Shown one piece after another: positions 53,363 to 63,257 of a stretch of 64,000 nt of DNA; within the stretch, counting starts at the first letter, position 1; every line of letters begins with the position of its first letter. This DNA comes from Thiothrix lacustris DSM 21227. Lineage in GTDB: Bacteria > Pseudomonadota > Gammaproteobacteria > Thiotrichales > Thiotrichaceae. The position numbers were made by a program, and so were the translations under genes. The notes beneath the pieces are model-generated. The model had not been told where the DNA came from. It saw only the letters and a program-made list of their open reading frames with translations, and did no database searches. The DNA lies in contig NZ_JHYQ01000001.1 of NCBI RefSeq assembly GCF_000621325.1, forward strand, positions 62,001 through 126,000, read 5' to 3'.

Positions 53363-54736
53363 TCACTGACTCCGATAAACGGCATCTAAATAGTGATAAA
53401 CGGCAAATATTCCCATCGCCTCCCCCCCTAATGGGCGTCCAGCACGGTCACGATTATTCCAGGCCATCACATCAAAATGCGCCCATAGAATATTTTTAGG
53501 CACGAATTCATTCAAAAACAAGGCCGCTGTAATCGCACCACCGTAACTACCACCACTATTGGTAAAATCAGCACAACGGCTTTTCAGTTGCTCAAAGTAA
53601 GCTTTATGGAGAGGCAAATTCCAGATTAACTCTTCAGACGTTTCTGATACCGCTTGCAGCTTTTCCGTCAATGCCTTGTTATTGCTGAAGAAAACTGGGA
53701 TTTCCGTGCCAAGCGCCACCCGCGCTGCCCCCGTCAGGGTCGCAAAGTCCAGCAGCAAATCAGGTTTATGGCTCACCGCATCCGCTAAAGCATCGCACAG
53801 CACCAAACGCCCTTCGGCATCGGTATTATCCACCTCGACCGACTTACCCGCACGAGTAGCCAAAATATCACCGGGACGGAAAGCATCGCCACCAATGGCA
53901 TTATCAACCGCAGGAATCAGCACCCGCAGCTGCACAGGCAATTGCAGCTGCATAATCAATTGTGCCAAACCTAGGACATGGGCTGCACCACCCATATCCT
54001 TTTTCATAAAACGCATGTATTGCGAAGGTTTAATATCCAACCCACCCGTATCGAAACATACACCCTTACCCACCAGCGTTACTGCCGGATGCTCAGGGTT
54101 TCCCCAGCGCAAGCTCAGCAAGCGCGGGGCATGTTTACTGGCACGTCCTACCGCGTGGATGGCAGGGTAGTTTTGCACCAGCAAATCATCACCCACTACT
54201 TCACGGAAATCTGCTCCAAAGGCCTTTGCCAACTGCGCGGTGGCGGCTGACAAATGCTCCGGCATCATGTGATTAGCAGGCTGGTTGATCAGATCACGTA
54301 CCAACGTCACCGCTTGCACAAACGCTTTTGCACGCTCCTGCTGAGCACTTACCACGTACAGCACAGGTCTGGCCTTATTATCCGGCTTGGTGTACTGCTC
54401 AAAGCGGTAATAACCCAAGCCCCAACCAATACTGGCCTGCAACGTTTCAGCTTCTGACCAATCAGCAACCAAATGGTAATGCCCACGTGGCAACTTGCCA
54501 GGCAGTGCCGCCACGGCCCAACGCACACCTTCCTCGGCATCATAGCCAGCCAACACCTTGCTGATGCCGCCTTTCCCGTCGGGTAACATACAAAACTGCC
54601 CCGATTTCGCATTAAAATCATGCAACATCGCCCACTGGTATTCGGTGGCTGGCAGCGAATCTGCCAGCACCCGCCACTGCTGTGGGGTTAAGGGATACAG
54701 CGCTATTGAATCCGCCGGTTTTTCTTGTGTATACAT
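53363..54736 (-). CDS. M17 leucyl aminopeptidase family protein
   Basis: 457 residues. The catalytic domain has GKGVCFDTGGLDIKPS with the metal-binding Lys and Asp, MKKDMGGAAHV, and the signature NTDAEGRLVL. The ATG at 54736 is preferred because AAGGGGG lies 6 bases ahead. It hydrolyses N-terminal residues from peptides, suiting a strain with an Opp importer. The enzyme is closer to PepB-like M17 proteins than to PepA, whose N-terminal domain is longer. Confidence 0.9.
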   Translation of the reverse strand: MYTQEKPADSIALYPLTPQQWRVLADSLPATEYQWAMLHDFNAKSGQFCMLPDGKGGISKVLAGYDAEEGVRWAVAALPGKLPRGHYHLVADWSEAETLQASIGWGLGYYRFEQYTKPDNKARPVLYVVSAQQERAKAFVQAVTLVRDLINQPANHMMPEHLSAATAQLAKAFGADFREVVGDDLLVQNYPAIHAVGRASKHAPRLLSLRWGNPEHPAVTLVGKGVCFDTGGLDIKPSQYMRFMKKDMGGAAHVLGLAQLIMQLQLPVQLRVLIPAVDNAIGGDAFRPGDILATRAGKSVEVDNTDAEGRLVLCDALADAVSHKPDLLLDFATLTGAARVALGTEIPVFFSNNKALTEKLQAVSETSEELIWNLPLHKAYFEQLKSRCADFTNSGGSYGGAITAALFLNEFVPKNILWAHFDVMAWNNRDRAGRPLGGEAMGIFAVYHYLDAVYRSQ

Positions 54737-54747
54737 TAACATCCCCC

Positions 54748-56430
54748 TTAACGCTTACAACCATCCCACCAGCACGGCGTGCTACGGATAAAGTCCAGCA
54801 ATGCTTGGTACTTCGGCGCTTGGCTAGTCGGTTGAGTAATGTACTCTTTGGTTCCCCACGGGCCATGCTTGGTAAACATACGTGGTGCGGTGTAGTGCAT
54901 GAATAATGTACCACCTTCAGCTTTCCAGCCACTCAACAAACGCGCATAAACATCACGCATACGCGGGTCACGGTTAGCCGCAAACAGCATTGGGTTCGGC
55001 ATTTCATCATCGGTTTTGGTTTTGAAATCGGCCAAACCTTGCCCTGCCTCATACGCAACCAACTGCAAACCGTATTTATCGGTAATGGCTTTCTGCATCC
55101 GCACATAACCCAGTTCTTTTTCGAGGGAGTGGCGATATACCGGGTTATTCATCAGGTCGAAGGCTTGATCCACACTTCTGACATCACGAATTTCAGCATG
55201 ACCACCAAATACATAAGGGCCAATCGCAAATGCATCAGCATGTTTGTAAGCATCTTTGTGGGTCAACACTACTTCCGTCAATTTATCATTCACCGTCCAG
55301 CCCGAGAGGATGCGCACCAAACGTTGTGGCCCACCATAAACACTTTCCCAGATATTGAAGATCTCAACCGAACGTTGCGAATAATAGCGATAGCCTGCCC
55401 GTACTGCATTGGTATCCAGCCCCAATCTCATGCCCATGTCGATCATATAACCGCCCTGAGAAAAGATTGTGTTCCACGTTTCGTTGCTGTATTCGATGTG
55501 CGGCTTGAGGTTGCTGTTCAAATGCTGCTTCACGTAGGTGGCAAACTCACGCACATAATTATCATCGGCTGCATGAGGAATCGTAAACCACGGATCAGCA
55601 TTTAAACGATTCGCCAGCTCCACTTGAATTTCCAGTGGTGCACCGCGTGAACCTTCTTTACCACCCCAGACGGCTTTGCTAGGGGTATGACGGTCAGACC
55701 ATGCACGCTCGGTACTGCGGGTAACACCACTAAAATTCATGAAACGAATCGAGCGGAAATCTTTCATGAAGTTCATGAAATCAGGGTTGAAAATAATGCT
55801 GTTTGCATTTTCAACAAACGACTGATAATTCCCACCACAAGCTGCGGCTGAAGCAACCCGCTGGAACGGGTTACTCGCACAAATACCACCCGGTGGCAGA
55901 ATGCGAATATTACGCACATAATTCTGTGGGTTACTGCGGGTAATCAAGAGCGAAGCATTCAGGATACCGTCACTGCCAGCGTCGAGGTTAATCAGGTCAA
56001 CACCCGGTTTATGTTCTGTTAAGGTGGCATCATTCATGTATTGAATGTCACCTTCACCGTCATACAATACGGTGTAAGTTCCGCCCGGAATAACCGCAGC
56101 AGGCAAATTGGAGAGAAAACGTGTGCCAGCCTGCCCACCGTTCAGATTCGCAGGCCAACCATTAACATCATAAGTAACATTCCCTTTAGTCAACCACGGG
56201 CTGGCCTCAGCAAATGGCATCGCTGCTCGCATGAGATCAAGGAAAGGCATACTGGCATCACTCTCCATGACCTCGTTGGTATTCATACCCAACGGCGAAG
56301 CTGAATTTCCAGTAGACAGTGCACCTTTAGCGCCTGCAAATGAGGTTGTTGAGGGTGTAGTACCACAACCTGTTAGGCTCAGTGACAAAACGCCACTCAT
56401 GATCATCCATTTGCTCAATTTGGCCAGCAT
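54748..56430 (-). CDS. Large lipoprotein, glycosidase-like (560 aa)
   Basis: The ATG at 56430 follows AAAGGA by 6 bases and begins a signal peptide ending SLSLTGC, a good lipobox. The mature protein has a strand-rich N-terminal part and then a region like a TIM barrel. EYSNETWN (about 313) and YEAGQGL near 460 resemble the acid/base and nucleophile Glu segments of clan A glycosidases. Related proteins are often annotated as cellulose-binding. Substrate unknown. It ends 11 bases before the M17 start. Confidence 0.75.
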   Translation of the reverse strand: MLAKLSKWMIMSGVLSLSLTGCGTTPSTTSFAGAKGALSTGNSASPLGMNTNEVMESDASMPFLDLMRAAMPFAEASPWLTKGNVTYDVNGWPANLNGGQAGTRFLSNLPAAVIPGGTYTVLYDGEGDIQYMNDATLTEHKPGVDLINLDAGSDGILNASLLITRSNPQNYVRNIRILPPGGICASNPFQRVASAAACGGNYQSFVENANSIIFNPDFMNFMKDFRSIRFMNFSGVTRSTERAWSDRHTPSKAVWGGKEGSRGAPLEIQVELANRLNADPWFTIPHAADDNYVREFATYVKQHLNSNLKPHIEYSNETWNTIFSQGGYMIDMGMRLGLDTNAVRAGYRYYSQRSVEIFNIWESVYGGPQRLVRILSGWTVNDKLTEVVLTHKDAYKHADAFAIGPYVFGGHAEIRDVRSVDQAFDLMNNPVYRHSLEKELGYVRMQKAITDKYGLQLVAYEAGQGLADFKTKTDDEMPNPMLFAANRDPRMRDVYARLLSGWKAEGGTLFMHYTAPRMFTKHGPWGTKEYITQPTSQAPKYQALLDFIRSTPCWWDGCKR

Positions 56431-56589
56431 AGATAGTCCTTTCATCAATTATTACTTGTGATTTCACAGTGTGTTCAGAGTCTAGCACGGGGTTTGCGCT
56501 AGATGCGACGAATATGCTTTGCCTGTGTGGGGCACACCCATTACAATTGCGCCCTCATTACAGCTTTAACCTTTTATTGGAGTATCCAC

Positions 56590-57021
56590 ATGGCTATCGA
56601 ACAAACCATTTCCATTATCAAACCTGATGCCGTTGCTAAAAACGTGATCGGTCAAATCTACAGCCGCTTTGAAAATGCTGGCCTGAAAATCGTTGCTGCC
56701 AAAATGGTACACCTGAGCCAAGAACGCGCTGAAGGTTTCTACGCTGTCCATAAAGAGCGTCCTTTCTTTGCTGATCTGGTTGCATTCATGACGTCAGGCC
56801 CTGTCATGGTTCAAGTATTGGAAGGCGAAAATGCTGTCACTAAAAACCGTGAACTAATGGGTGCTACTAACCCTAAGAATGCAGACGCTGGTACAATCCG
56901 TGCAGACTTCGCTGATTCCATTGACGAAAATGCTGTTCACGGCTCAGATAGCCTGGAAAATGCGCAAATCGAAATTGCTTACTTCTTCGGTGCAGAAGGT
57001 CTGTGCCCACGCACTCGTTAA
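56590..57021 (+). CDS. ndk: Nucleoside diphosphate kinase
   Basis: 143 residues from the ATG at 56590 (TTGGAG 8 bases upstream). [12 protein letters not shown]-type start, and the catalytic His lies in NAVHGSDS. It balances NTP pools. First gene of the conserved ndk-rlmN-pilW-rodZ-hisS-yfgM-bamB block. Confidence 0.97.
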   Translation: MAIEQTISIIKPDAVAKNVIGQIYSRFENAGLKIVAAKMVHLSQERAEGFYAVHKERPFFADLVAFMTSGPVMVQVLEGENAVTKNRELMGATNPKNADAGTIRADFADSIDENAVHGSDSLENAQIEIAYFFGAEGLCPRTR

Positions 57022-57052
57022 AATAGTACTTATTTCAAGGTAGACGTCATCT

Positions 57053-58156
57053 GTGTCTGACACTGTTAAAAAAGTTAATCTGCTGGATTTTAGCCATGAA
57101 GGGCTGAAAGCGTATTTCACTTCTATGGGTGAAAAGCCTTTTCGTGCCACTCAAATCATCAAATGGCTGCATCAGCTTAATGTTGATAGTGTTGACCAGA
57201 TGACCAACATCAGCAAACCGTTGCGCCAATTTTTGACAGACAATACGGTCATTCGCGCCCCGGAAATCGTGATGGAACAACAATCCAGCGATGGAACCTA
57301 CAAATGGTTGCTGAGACTGGACGATGGCAATGCTATCGAAACGGTGTTCATCCCGGAAGACGACCGGGGGACGCTATGCGTTTCCTCGCAAGTCGGCTGT
57401 GCACTGGACTGCACCTTCTGCTCCACCGCCCGCCAAGGTTTCAACCGCAACCTGACAACTGCCGAAATCATCGGACAATTGTGGGTAGCGAAGCGTGCAC
57501 TGCAAGCTGATCCCAAAGGTGCGCGTGTCGTCAGCAACGTGGTAATGATGGGCATGGGTGAACCCTTGCTAAACTTCGAGAATGTCATCAGTGCCTTACG
57601 CTTAATGATGGATGACAATGCTTACGGCTTAAGTAAACGGCGCGTCACCCTCAGCACCTCTGGCGTATTGCCTGCGCTGGATCGTTTAGCGGATACATTA
57701 GATGTCTCGTTAGCCGTTTCCTTACACGCCCCTAATGATGAACTGCGTGACCAACTGGTTCCCTTGAACCGCAAATACCCAATCAAGGACTTGCTCGCCA
57801 TGTGCCGCCAGTTCCTGAACAAAAAAACCACCGAACGTAATCATATTACGTGGGAATACGTGATGTTGGATGGCATCAACGACAGCGATGAAAACGCCCA
57901 TCAACTGGCGAAAATCCTCAAAGGCATTCCCTCAAAAATCAATCTCATTCCGTTTAATCCCTTCCCGGAAACACGTTACAAGCGCTCCAGCAACAACCGG
58001 ATACACCGCTTCCGTGATATTTTAGCTGAAGCAGGTTATACTGTAATCACCCGGAAAACACGTGGTGATGATATTGACGCAGCCTGTGGGCAATTGGCTG
58101 GTCAAGTCAACGACAAAAGCCGCAGAGAGATACATTTCGCCCGCATCGAACGGTAA
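57053..58156 (+). CDS. rlmN: 23S rRNA/tRNA adenine-C2 methyltransferase RlmN
   Basis: 367 residues from a GTG start. The radical-SAM cluster motif is [17 protein letters not shown] follows, and the methyl-carrying Cys is in [11 protein letters not shown] near residue 348. It methylates A2503 of 23S rRNA and A37 of some tRNAs. Follows ndk after 31 bases. Confidence 0.97.
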   Translation: MSDTVKKVNLLDFSHEGLKAYFTSMGEKPFRATQIIKWLHQLNVDSVDQMTNISKPLRQFLTDNTVIRAPEIVMEQQSSDGTYKWLLRLDDGNAIETVFIPEDDRGTLCVSSQVGCALDCTFCSTARQGFNRNLTTAEIIGQLWVAKRALQADPKGARVVSNVVMMGMGEPLLNFENVISALRLMMDDNAYGLSKRRVTLSTSGVLPALDRLADTLDVSLAVSLHAPNDELRDQLVPLNRKYPIKDLLAMCRQFLNKKTTERNHITWEYVMLDGINDSDENAHQLAKILKGIPSKINLIPFNPFPETRYKRSSNNRIHRFRDILAEAGYTVITRKTRGDDIDAACGQLAGQVNDKSRREIHFARIER

Positions 58157-58162
58157 TGAGCA

Positions 58163-58897
58163 ATGAAAATAATAAGATATGCTTTTTTTCTTCTGTTAAT
58201 CAGCAGCACACATGGCTGCTCCAATAACTCAGCATCATCTGAAAGTGACAAGGCTGGTAGCTACTATACCCAACTCGGCGTAGGTTACCTCCAAAAAGGC
58301 CGTATGGATTTAGCCAGCATGAATCTGGAAAAAGCCCTTACACAAGAGCCAAACTCCGCCCCTGCCAACCATTATTACGCCTTACTTCAGGAACGACTCG
58401 GAGCTGATGACAAAGCAGGGAAACACTTTCAAAAAGCCTTGAGAGTGACACCCAAAGATTCAAGCTTACTCAATAACTACGGCTCTTACTTGTGCCGCAC
58501 GGGTCAATATGCAGCAGCCGAACGTGCATTTTTGGAATCACTGAAAGACCCACTCTATAAAACACCAGAATTTGCCTATACAAATGCAGGGATTTGCATC
58601 AAAAAGGCCGGAAATCCCACACAAGCTGAAACATACTTCAGAAAAGCATTGGAGAAAAACAACCGCTTCTCGGAAGCCCTTTACCAGCTAGCCAGACTAC
58701 ACTACGAAAAAGGCGAGTCTGCCAAAGCAGAAGCATTCCTTTACCGCTATAATGACAGTGCGCCAGCAAGCCCTGATAGTTTGTTACTCTGTTATCAGAT
58801 ACAAACTCGCTTAAATGAAGTAGATAAGGCCAATACTTGCGCAACCGAGCTGCGGGAAAAATTCCCAGATAGCGTAGCTGCCAGCCATATTGATTGA
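58163..58897 (+). CDS. pilW: Type IV pilus assembly lipoprotein PilW/PilF (TPR)
   Basis: 244 residues. The signal LLLISSTHGC has a lipobox-like end (THGC). Six or so TPR units follow (YTQLGVGYLQKGRMDLASMNLEKALTQEPNSAPANHYYALL). It is an outer-membrane pilotin for the PilQ secretin. Position between rlmN and rodZ is typical. Confidence 0.93.
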   Translation: MKIIRYAFFLLLISSTHGCSNNSASSESDKAGSYYTQLGVGYLQKGRMDLASMNLEKALTQEPNSAPANHYYALLQERLGADDKAGKHFQKALRVTPKDSSLLNNYGSYLCRTGQYAAAERAFLESLKDPLYKTPEFAYTNAGICIKKAGNPTQAETYFRKALEKNNRFSEALYQLARLHYEKGESAKAEAFLYRYNDSAPASPDSLLLCYQIQTRLNEVDKANTCATELREKFPDSVAASHID

Positions 58898-58915
58898 TAA
58901 AAAATTGGAGGACAC

Positions 58916-60052
58916 GTGACAGAGACAGCCACCTCAGTCGGAGAAAGGACATTTGCTACCGTACAGCCCGGCGACCTGACCAGCAAATTGGTAGAATGTC
59001 GTGAGAAAGCTGGCCTTGACATCGAACAGGCAGCTGAAGAGTTACACCTGTCCACTCATATCTTACGGGCATTAGAGGCAGAAGATTTCGCTCACTTGCC
59101 AGAACCACCGTATGTGCGCGGCTACTTACGTGGTTACTCCAAACTGACGGATGTAGATGCAAAGGAACTGATCCGTACTTATGAAGCCTTACGCGGCGCC
59201 AAGCCTGATGAAATTGCTCATCACTTTGCCCCTGCTCGTCCGTTGAACAAAGTGGCACAGCCCGCCATATCAACATCTACGTTGAAATTTATCGGGTTTG
59301 GAGCACTGGTATTATTACTAGGACTGTTTTCCACGATTCCGGGGGTACGTGACTGGGCCAACCATACATGGTCATCCTTTTCCGCTCAAACCAACCCACC
59401 TGACGTACCACGCCCTCCCTCAGCGATGGAAGCCTACGTTGCCCAAAAAGCAGCAATGGAACAGGAAAAAGACAAAGCAGCGGCACAAGAGGCACAACAG
59501 CAAGCAGCAGCGAAAAACACAACTGAGGCAAGTATTGCAACAACTGTAACCCCAGTCGAACCAGTACCAGCCAGCAGCACCCAAGATACCATAGCGACTG
59601 CAACTACCGTTGACACAACCTCAGTGACACCAGAAGCACCTATTGCACCACCAACCACCACTCAGACAATCTCCCCCGCCACACCGCCTGCCGACACCGC
59701 CGCAGCAACAACCGCAGCAACAACCGCAGCAACAACCCCAGCTACTGAGGGAGTTACTCCGAGCACTGCCGCGACCGCAGCAGCCGATGCCGCTGCAACA
59801 GCACTTGCACCCGGTGAAATCAGCATCAAAATGGAATTCGCTCAAGAAGTGTGGATGCAAATCAAGGGAGACGACAAAAAAACCTTGTTCGAGTCGCTTA
59901 ACACCGCTGGCAATATCAAGGAATTCAAAGCAACACCACCACTGAATGTCAAAATCGGCAATGCCCCTGGCGTCAAAATTTTCGTCAACGGCCAACCGTT
60001 CGATTTGGCACCACACACCAAAGGCAGTGTTGCCCGTTTCAGAGTCGAGTAA
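58916..60052 (+). CDS. rodZ: Cytoskeleton protein RodZ
   Basis: 378 residues from a GTG that follows TTGGAGG by 5 bases. N-terminal HTH ([30 protein letters not shown]) binds MreB. One membrane segment lies near 122-142. The periplasmic linker is rich in Ala, Thr and Pro, with AATTAATTAATT encoded by a 12-bp repeat at 59701-59736. It ends in a DUF4115 domain ([19 protein letters not shown]). Maintains cell shape. Confidence 0.94.
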   Translation: MTETATSVGERTFATVQPGDLTSKLVECREKAGLDIEQAAEELHLSTHILRALEAEDFAHLPEPPYVRGYLRGYSKLTDVDAKELIRTYEALRGAKPDEIAHHFAPARPLNKVAQPAISTSTLKFIGFGALVLLLGLFSTIPGVRDWANHTWSSFSAQTNPPDVPRPPSAMEAYVAQKAAMEQEKDKAAAQEAQQQAAAKNTTEASIATTVTPVEPVPASSTQDTIATATTVDTTSVTPEAPIAPPTTTQTISPATPPADTAAATTAATTAATTPATEGVTPSTAATAAADAAATALAPGEISIKMEFAQEVWMQIKGDDKKTLFESLNTAGNIKEFKATPPLNVKIGNAPGVKIFVNGQPFDLAPHTKGSVARFRVE

Positions 60053-60054
60053 GC

Positions 60055-61341
60055 ATGAGCAAAAATATTCAGTCTATTCGGGGTATGAACGATATTCTCC
60101 CGGATGCCACCCCCGTATGGCAGTACCTTGAAAGTACTGCTCGGCAATTGCTGAAGCGCTATGGCTACAGTGAAATCCGTATGCCCATCGTGGAACAAAC
60201 CGACCTGTTCTCGCGGGCTGTGGGCGAAGTCACCGACATCGTTGAAAAGGAAATGTACACCTTCGCCGACCGTAACGATGACAGCCTGAGTTTGCGCCCG
60301 GAAGGCACCGCAGGCTGCATCCGCGCCGGTATCCAAAACGGTCTGTTACACAACCAGCAACAACGCCTATGGTATACCGGCCCGATGTTCCGCCACGAAC
60401 GCCCGCAAAAAGGCCGCTACCGCCAGTTTCACCAGATCGGTGTGGAAGCCTTCGGAATGCCGGGGCCAGACATTGACGCCGAACTGATTGCCCTGACCGC
60501 CCGTTTGTGGAAAACCCTCGGCCTGCGCAACCTACGGCTGGAAATCAACACACTCGGCACGCCTGCCTCACGTCACGCTTACCGCGATTTGCTGGTCGAG
60601 TACTTTTCCGCGCATCACGATAAGCTGGATGAAGATTCCAAACGCCGCTTGCACACCAACCCGCTGCGCATTCTGGACACCAAAAATCCCGACCTGAAAG
60701 ACATCGTAGCCGCCGCACCCAGCCTCCACGACCATTTGGATGACGTTTCCCGTGAGCACTTCGCCATGCTGTGCGCCTTGCTGGATAACATGGGCATTGT
60801 CTACGAAGTCAACCCACGGCTGGTACGCGGGCTGGATTACTACACCCACATGGTATTTGAATGGGTAACGGACGACCTCGGCGCACAAAGCACCGTGTGT
60901 GCAGGCGGGCGTTATGACGGTCTGGTCGAACAACTGGGCGGCAAACCCACCCCCGGCGTCGGCTTCGGCATGGGCATGGAGCGCCTGATCCTGCTGCTGG
61001 AAACCCAAGGCATTGCCACACCCGTCACCGCGCCGGATGTATTCCTCATTATGGCAGGCAAAACCGCCATTCAAACCGGGCTAGCCTTGGCAGAAACCCT
61101 GCGCGATGACTTGCCAACGCTATGCCTAACCAGCAATGGCGGTGAAGGCAGCTTCAAAACCCAAATGAAACGTGCTGACAAATCCAACGCCCGTTTCGCG
61201 CTGATTTTGGGCGAAAACGAAGTGGAACGTGGTGAAATCGGCCTCAAACCCTTGCGCGACGGTGGGGAGCAGATTACCCTTCCGCTCAGCCAAGTGGCAC
61301 AACAACTTTCCGTTTTTCTTGAAAAAACACAACAAAACTAA
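60055..61341 (+). CDS. hisS: Histidyl-tRNA synthetase
   Basis: 428 residues. Class II motif 1 lies near [16 protein letters not shown], motif 2 is [19 protein letters not shown], and the histidine-specific [13 protein letters not shown] follows. It starts 2 bases after rodZ. Confidence 0.97.
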   Translation: MSKNIQSIRGMNDILPDATPVWQYLESTARQLLKRYGYSEIRMPIVEQTDLFSRAVGEVTDIVEKEMYTFADRNDDSLSLRPEGTAGCIRAGIQNGLLHNQQQRLWYTGPMFRHERPQKGRYRQFHQIGVEAFGMPGPDIDAELIALTARLWKTLGLRNLRLEINTLGTPASRHAYRDLLVEYFSAHHDKLDEDSKRRLHTNPLRILDTKNPDLKDIVAAAPSLHDHLDDVSREHFAMLCALLDNMGIVYEVNPRLVRGLDYYTHMVFEWVTDDLGAQSTVCAGGRYDGLVEQLGGKPTPGVGFGMGMERLILLLETQGIATPVTAPDVFLIMAGKTAIQTGLALAETLRDDLPTLCLTSNGGEGSFKTQMKRADKSNARFALILGENEVERGEIGLKPLRDGGEQITLPLSQVAQQLSVFLEKTQQN

Positions 61342-61372
61342 CCGTAAATAAGCTAAATTCAGGGGCAAACTG

Positions 61373-61999
61373 ATGTCTGATTACAAAACTGACGACGAAA
61401 AAGTCGAAGACCTTAAAAATTGGTGGAAAGAGAACGGCACGTCCGTCATTGCCGGGATTACCCTCGCCATCGGTGGTATGTTTGGCTGGCAGTACTGGAA
61501 AGACTATCAGATAAACACCGCTGCTGAAGCCTCTGCACTGTATGCCAAAGTCGATAAAGCCAGTGAAACATCGTTAGAACAGGCACAACCCGATATTCAA
61601 ACACTACAGAACAACTATGCTTCCACCCCGTATGCCGCGATTGCCACCATGAAAGCCGCTCAGTACTACGCTGAAAAAGGTGAATACCAACCGGCAGTCA
61701 CTGCACTACGTTGGGTCATCGACAACAGCAAAGAAACTGACTTCAAAAATCTTGCCAGCATTCGTCTTGCACGGGTATTCATCGCCATGAAAATAGTCGA
61801 TGAAGCGCTGAAACTCACTAACCAAACTTACCCCGTAGCCTACCAGCCACTGATCGATGAACTCAAAGGCGATATATACGTCGTCCAAAACAAACCCATC
61901 GAAGCGCGTGCAGCTTACGATAAAGCGATGTTAAGTGCCGGTGGTAACGCCAACGAACTCATCAAGCTGAAACGTGACAATCTGGGTAAAGGAAGCTAA
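61373..61999 (+). CDS. yfgM: YfgM family periplasmic chaperone-like protein
   Basis: 208 residues. A cytoplasmic start (KVEDLKNWWKENGTSVIAG) leads into one membrane segment and about 160 residues of TPR-like helices. YfgM binds the Sec translocon with PpiD. AGGGGC precedes the ATG. The bamB start lies 10 bases past its stop. Confidence 0.93.
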   Translation: MSDYKTDDEKVEDLKNWWKENGTSVIAGITLAIGGMFGWQYWKDYQINTAAEASALYAKVDKASETSLEQAQPDIQTLQNNYASTPYAAIATMKAAQYYAEKGEYQPAVTALRWVIDNSKETDFKNLASIRLARVFIAMKIVDEALKLTNQTYPVAYQPLIDELKGDIYVVQNKPIEARAAYDKAMLSAGGNANELIKLKRDNLGKGS

Positions 62000-62009
62000 A
62001 AAGGACGCC

Positions 62010-63170
62010 ATGAAACACACTACTGCCGCTTTGCTGATTGCTGTTGCTCTATCGGGTTGCAGCACATTCTCACAAATGACTTCAGCCGTCATGCCAGCCA
62101 ACACTGGCACACCGCCCAAAGCCTTGAAAGAACTCAAGCCGACGGCAAATGTGCGCACTTTATGGCAAGTCAGCACTGGCAGTGGCGCTGGCAAAGACTA
62201 CGTGCGGATTCACCCGCAAGTCGATGAAAGCGCCGTGCTGGTAGCCGGTGGCAGTTCAGCCAGTGCATGGAGCAAAGTCAATGGCGGGCGCATCTGGCAA
62301 ACCACCGTGGATGGCACAGTCACCGGCGGTGTCAGCAGCGGCGAAGGCGGCGTGTTCCTCGGCACTGACAAAGGCAATGCCATCGCGCTGGATCGACAAA
62401 CCGGCAAAGTCCTCTGGAGCACCCCGCTAGGCAGCGAAGTCCTTGCGGTATCCCCTGCCAAAAACGGCATCGTCGCCTTCCGTACCGGCGACGGCAACCT
62501 GCAAGGGTTAGCGGTAAAAACAGGTCAGCGTCTCTGGCAGCAGGAACGTAAAAGCCCAACGCTGTCCCTACGCGGTGCAAGCGCACCACTGGTAGTGGGC
62601 GGCATGGTCATTGCGGGGTTCGACAATGGTGTCGTCACTGCTTTCGACATGCAATCCGGCAAAGGCTTGTGGGAAGTTACCCTTTCCGTGCCACGCGGCA
62701 GCAGCGACCTCGACCGCATGACCGACGTGGATGGCGAAATGAAAGCCCTCGGTGAAGCACTGTTTGCCGCCAGCTACAACGGACGCATTGCCGGAATCAA
62801 TATGCGCGACGGCAACGTAGCGTGGGCAGCCCCCTACTCCAGTTATACTGGTGTAGATGCTGATCCTAATGGCCTGTACACCAGTAATGATGCCGGTGAT
62901 GTCTGGAAGCTCGAACCACTCAGTGGCAACCCAGTCTGGAAACTGGACGACCTCGAACGCCGCCAACCCACTGCCCCAACCTTACTGGGTCAATTCCTCG
63001 TGGTTGGCGACTACCAAGGCTATTTGCACTGGGTCAACACCAGCAACGGGCAAATCGCCGCCCGCGTACAAGGTGATAAATCAGGCTATACCGTCGCCCC
63101 TGTAAAAGACGGCAATACGGTCTACACACTGGGTAAATCCGGGTTACTCTCGGCTTTCAACATCCAGTAA
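62010..63170 (+). CDS. bamB: Outer membrane assembly lipoprotein BamB
   Basis: 386 residues from the ATG at 62010 (AAGGAC 7 bases upstream). A signal peptide ends ALSGC. Eight PQQ-like propeller blades follow with repeated RIWQTTVDG, VLWSTPLGS and RLWQQERK stretches. It is a subunit of the Bam complex. Ends the conserved block. Confidence 0.95.
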   Translation: MKHTTAALLIAVALSGCSTFSQMTSAVMPANTGTPPKALKELKPTANVRTLWQVSTGSGAGKDYVRIHPQVDESAVLVAGGSSASAWSKVNGGRIWQTTVDGTVTGGVSSGEGGVFLGTDKGNAIALDRQTGKVLWSTPLGSEVLAVSPAKNGIVAFRTGDGNLQGLAVKTGQRLWQQERKSPTLSLRGASAPLVVGGMVIAGFDNGVVTAFDMQSGKGLWEVTLSVPRGSSDLDRMTDVDGEMKALGEALFAASYNGRIAGINMRDGNVAWAAPYSSYTGVDADPNGLYTSNDAGDVWKLEPLSGNPVWKLDDLERRQPTAPTLLGQFLVVGDYQGYLHWVNTSNGQIAARVQGDKSGYTVAPVKDGNTVYTLGKSGLLSAFNIQ

Positions 63171-63257
63171 ACTAAGCCAAGCGGGGTGTGCTGCCATGAC
63201 TTGCAGCGCATCCTGCAACAGCGTTTTACCCGGCTCCATCCAAAATTCGCTGTGTAC

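Noticed and set aside
59621-60016. Cysteine-rich minus-strand frame opposite rodZ
   Set aside because: It arises from the Ala/Thr repeat codons of rodZ read backwards.
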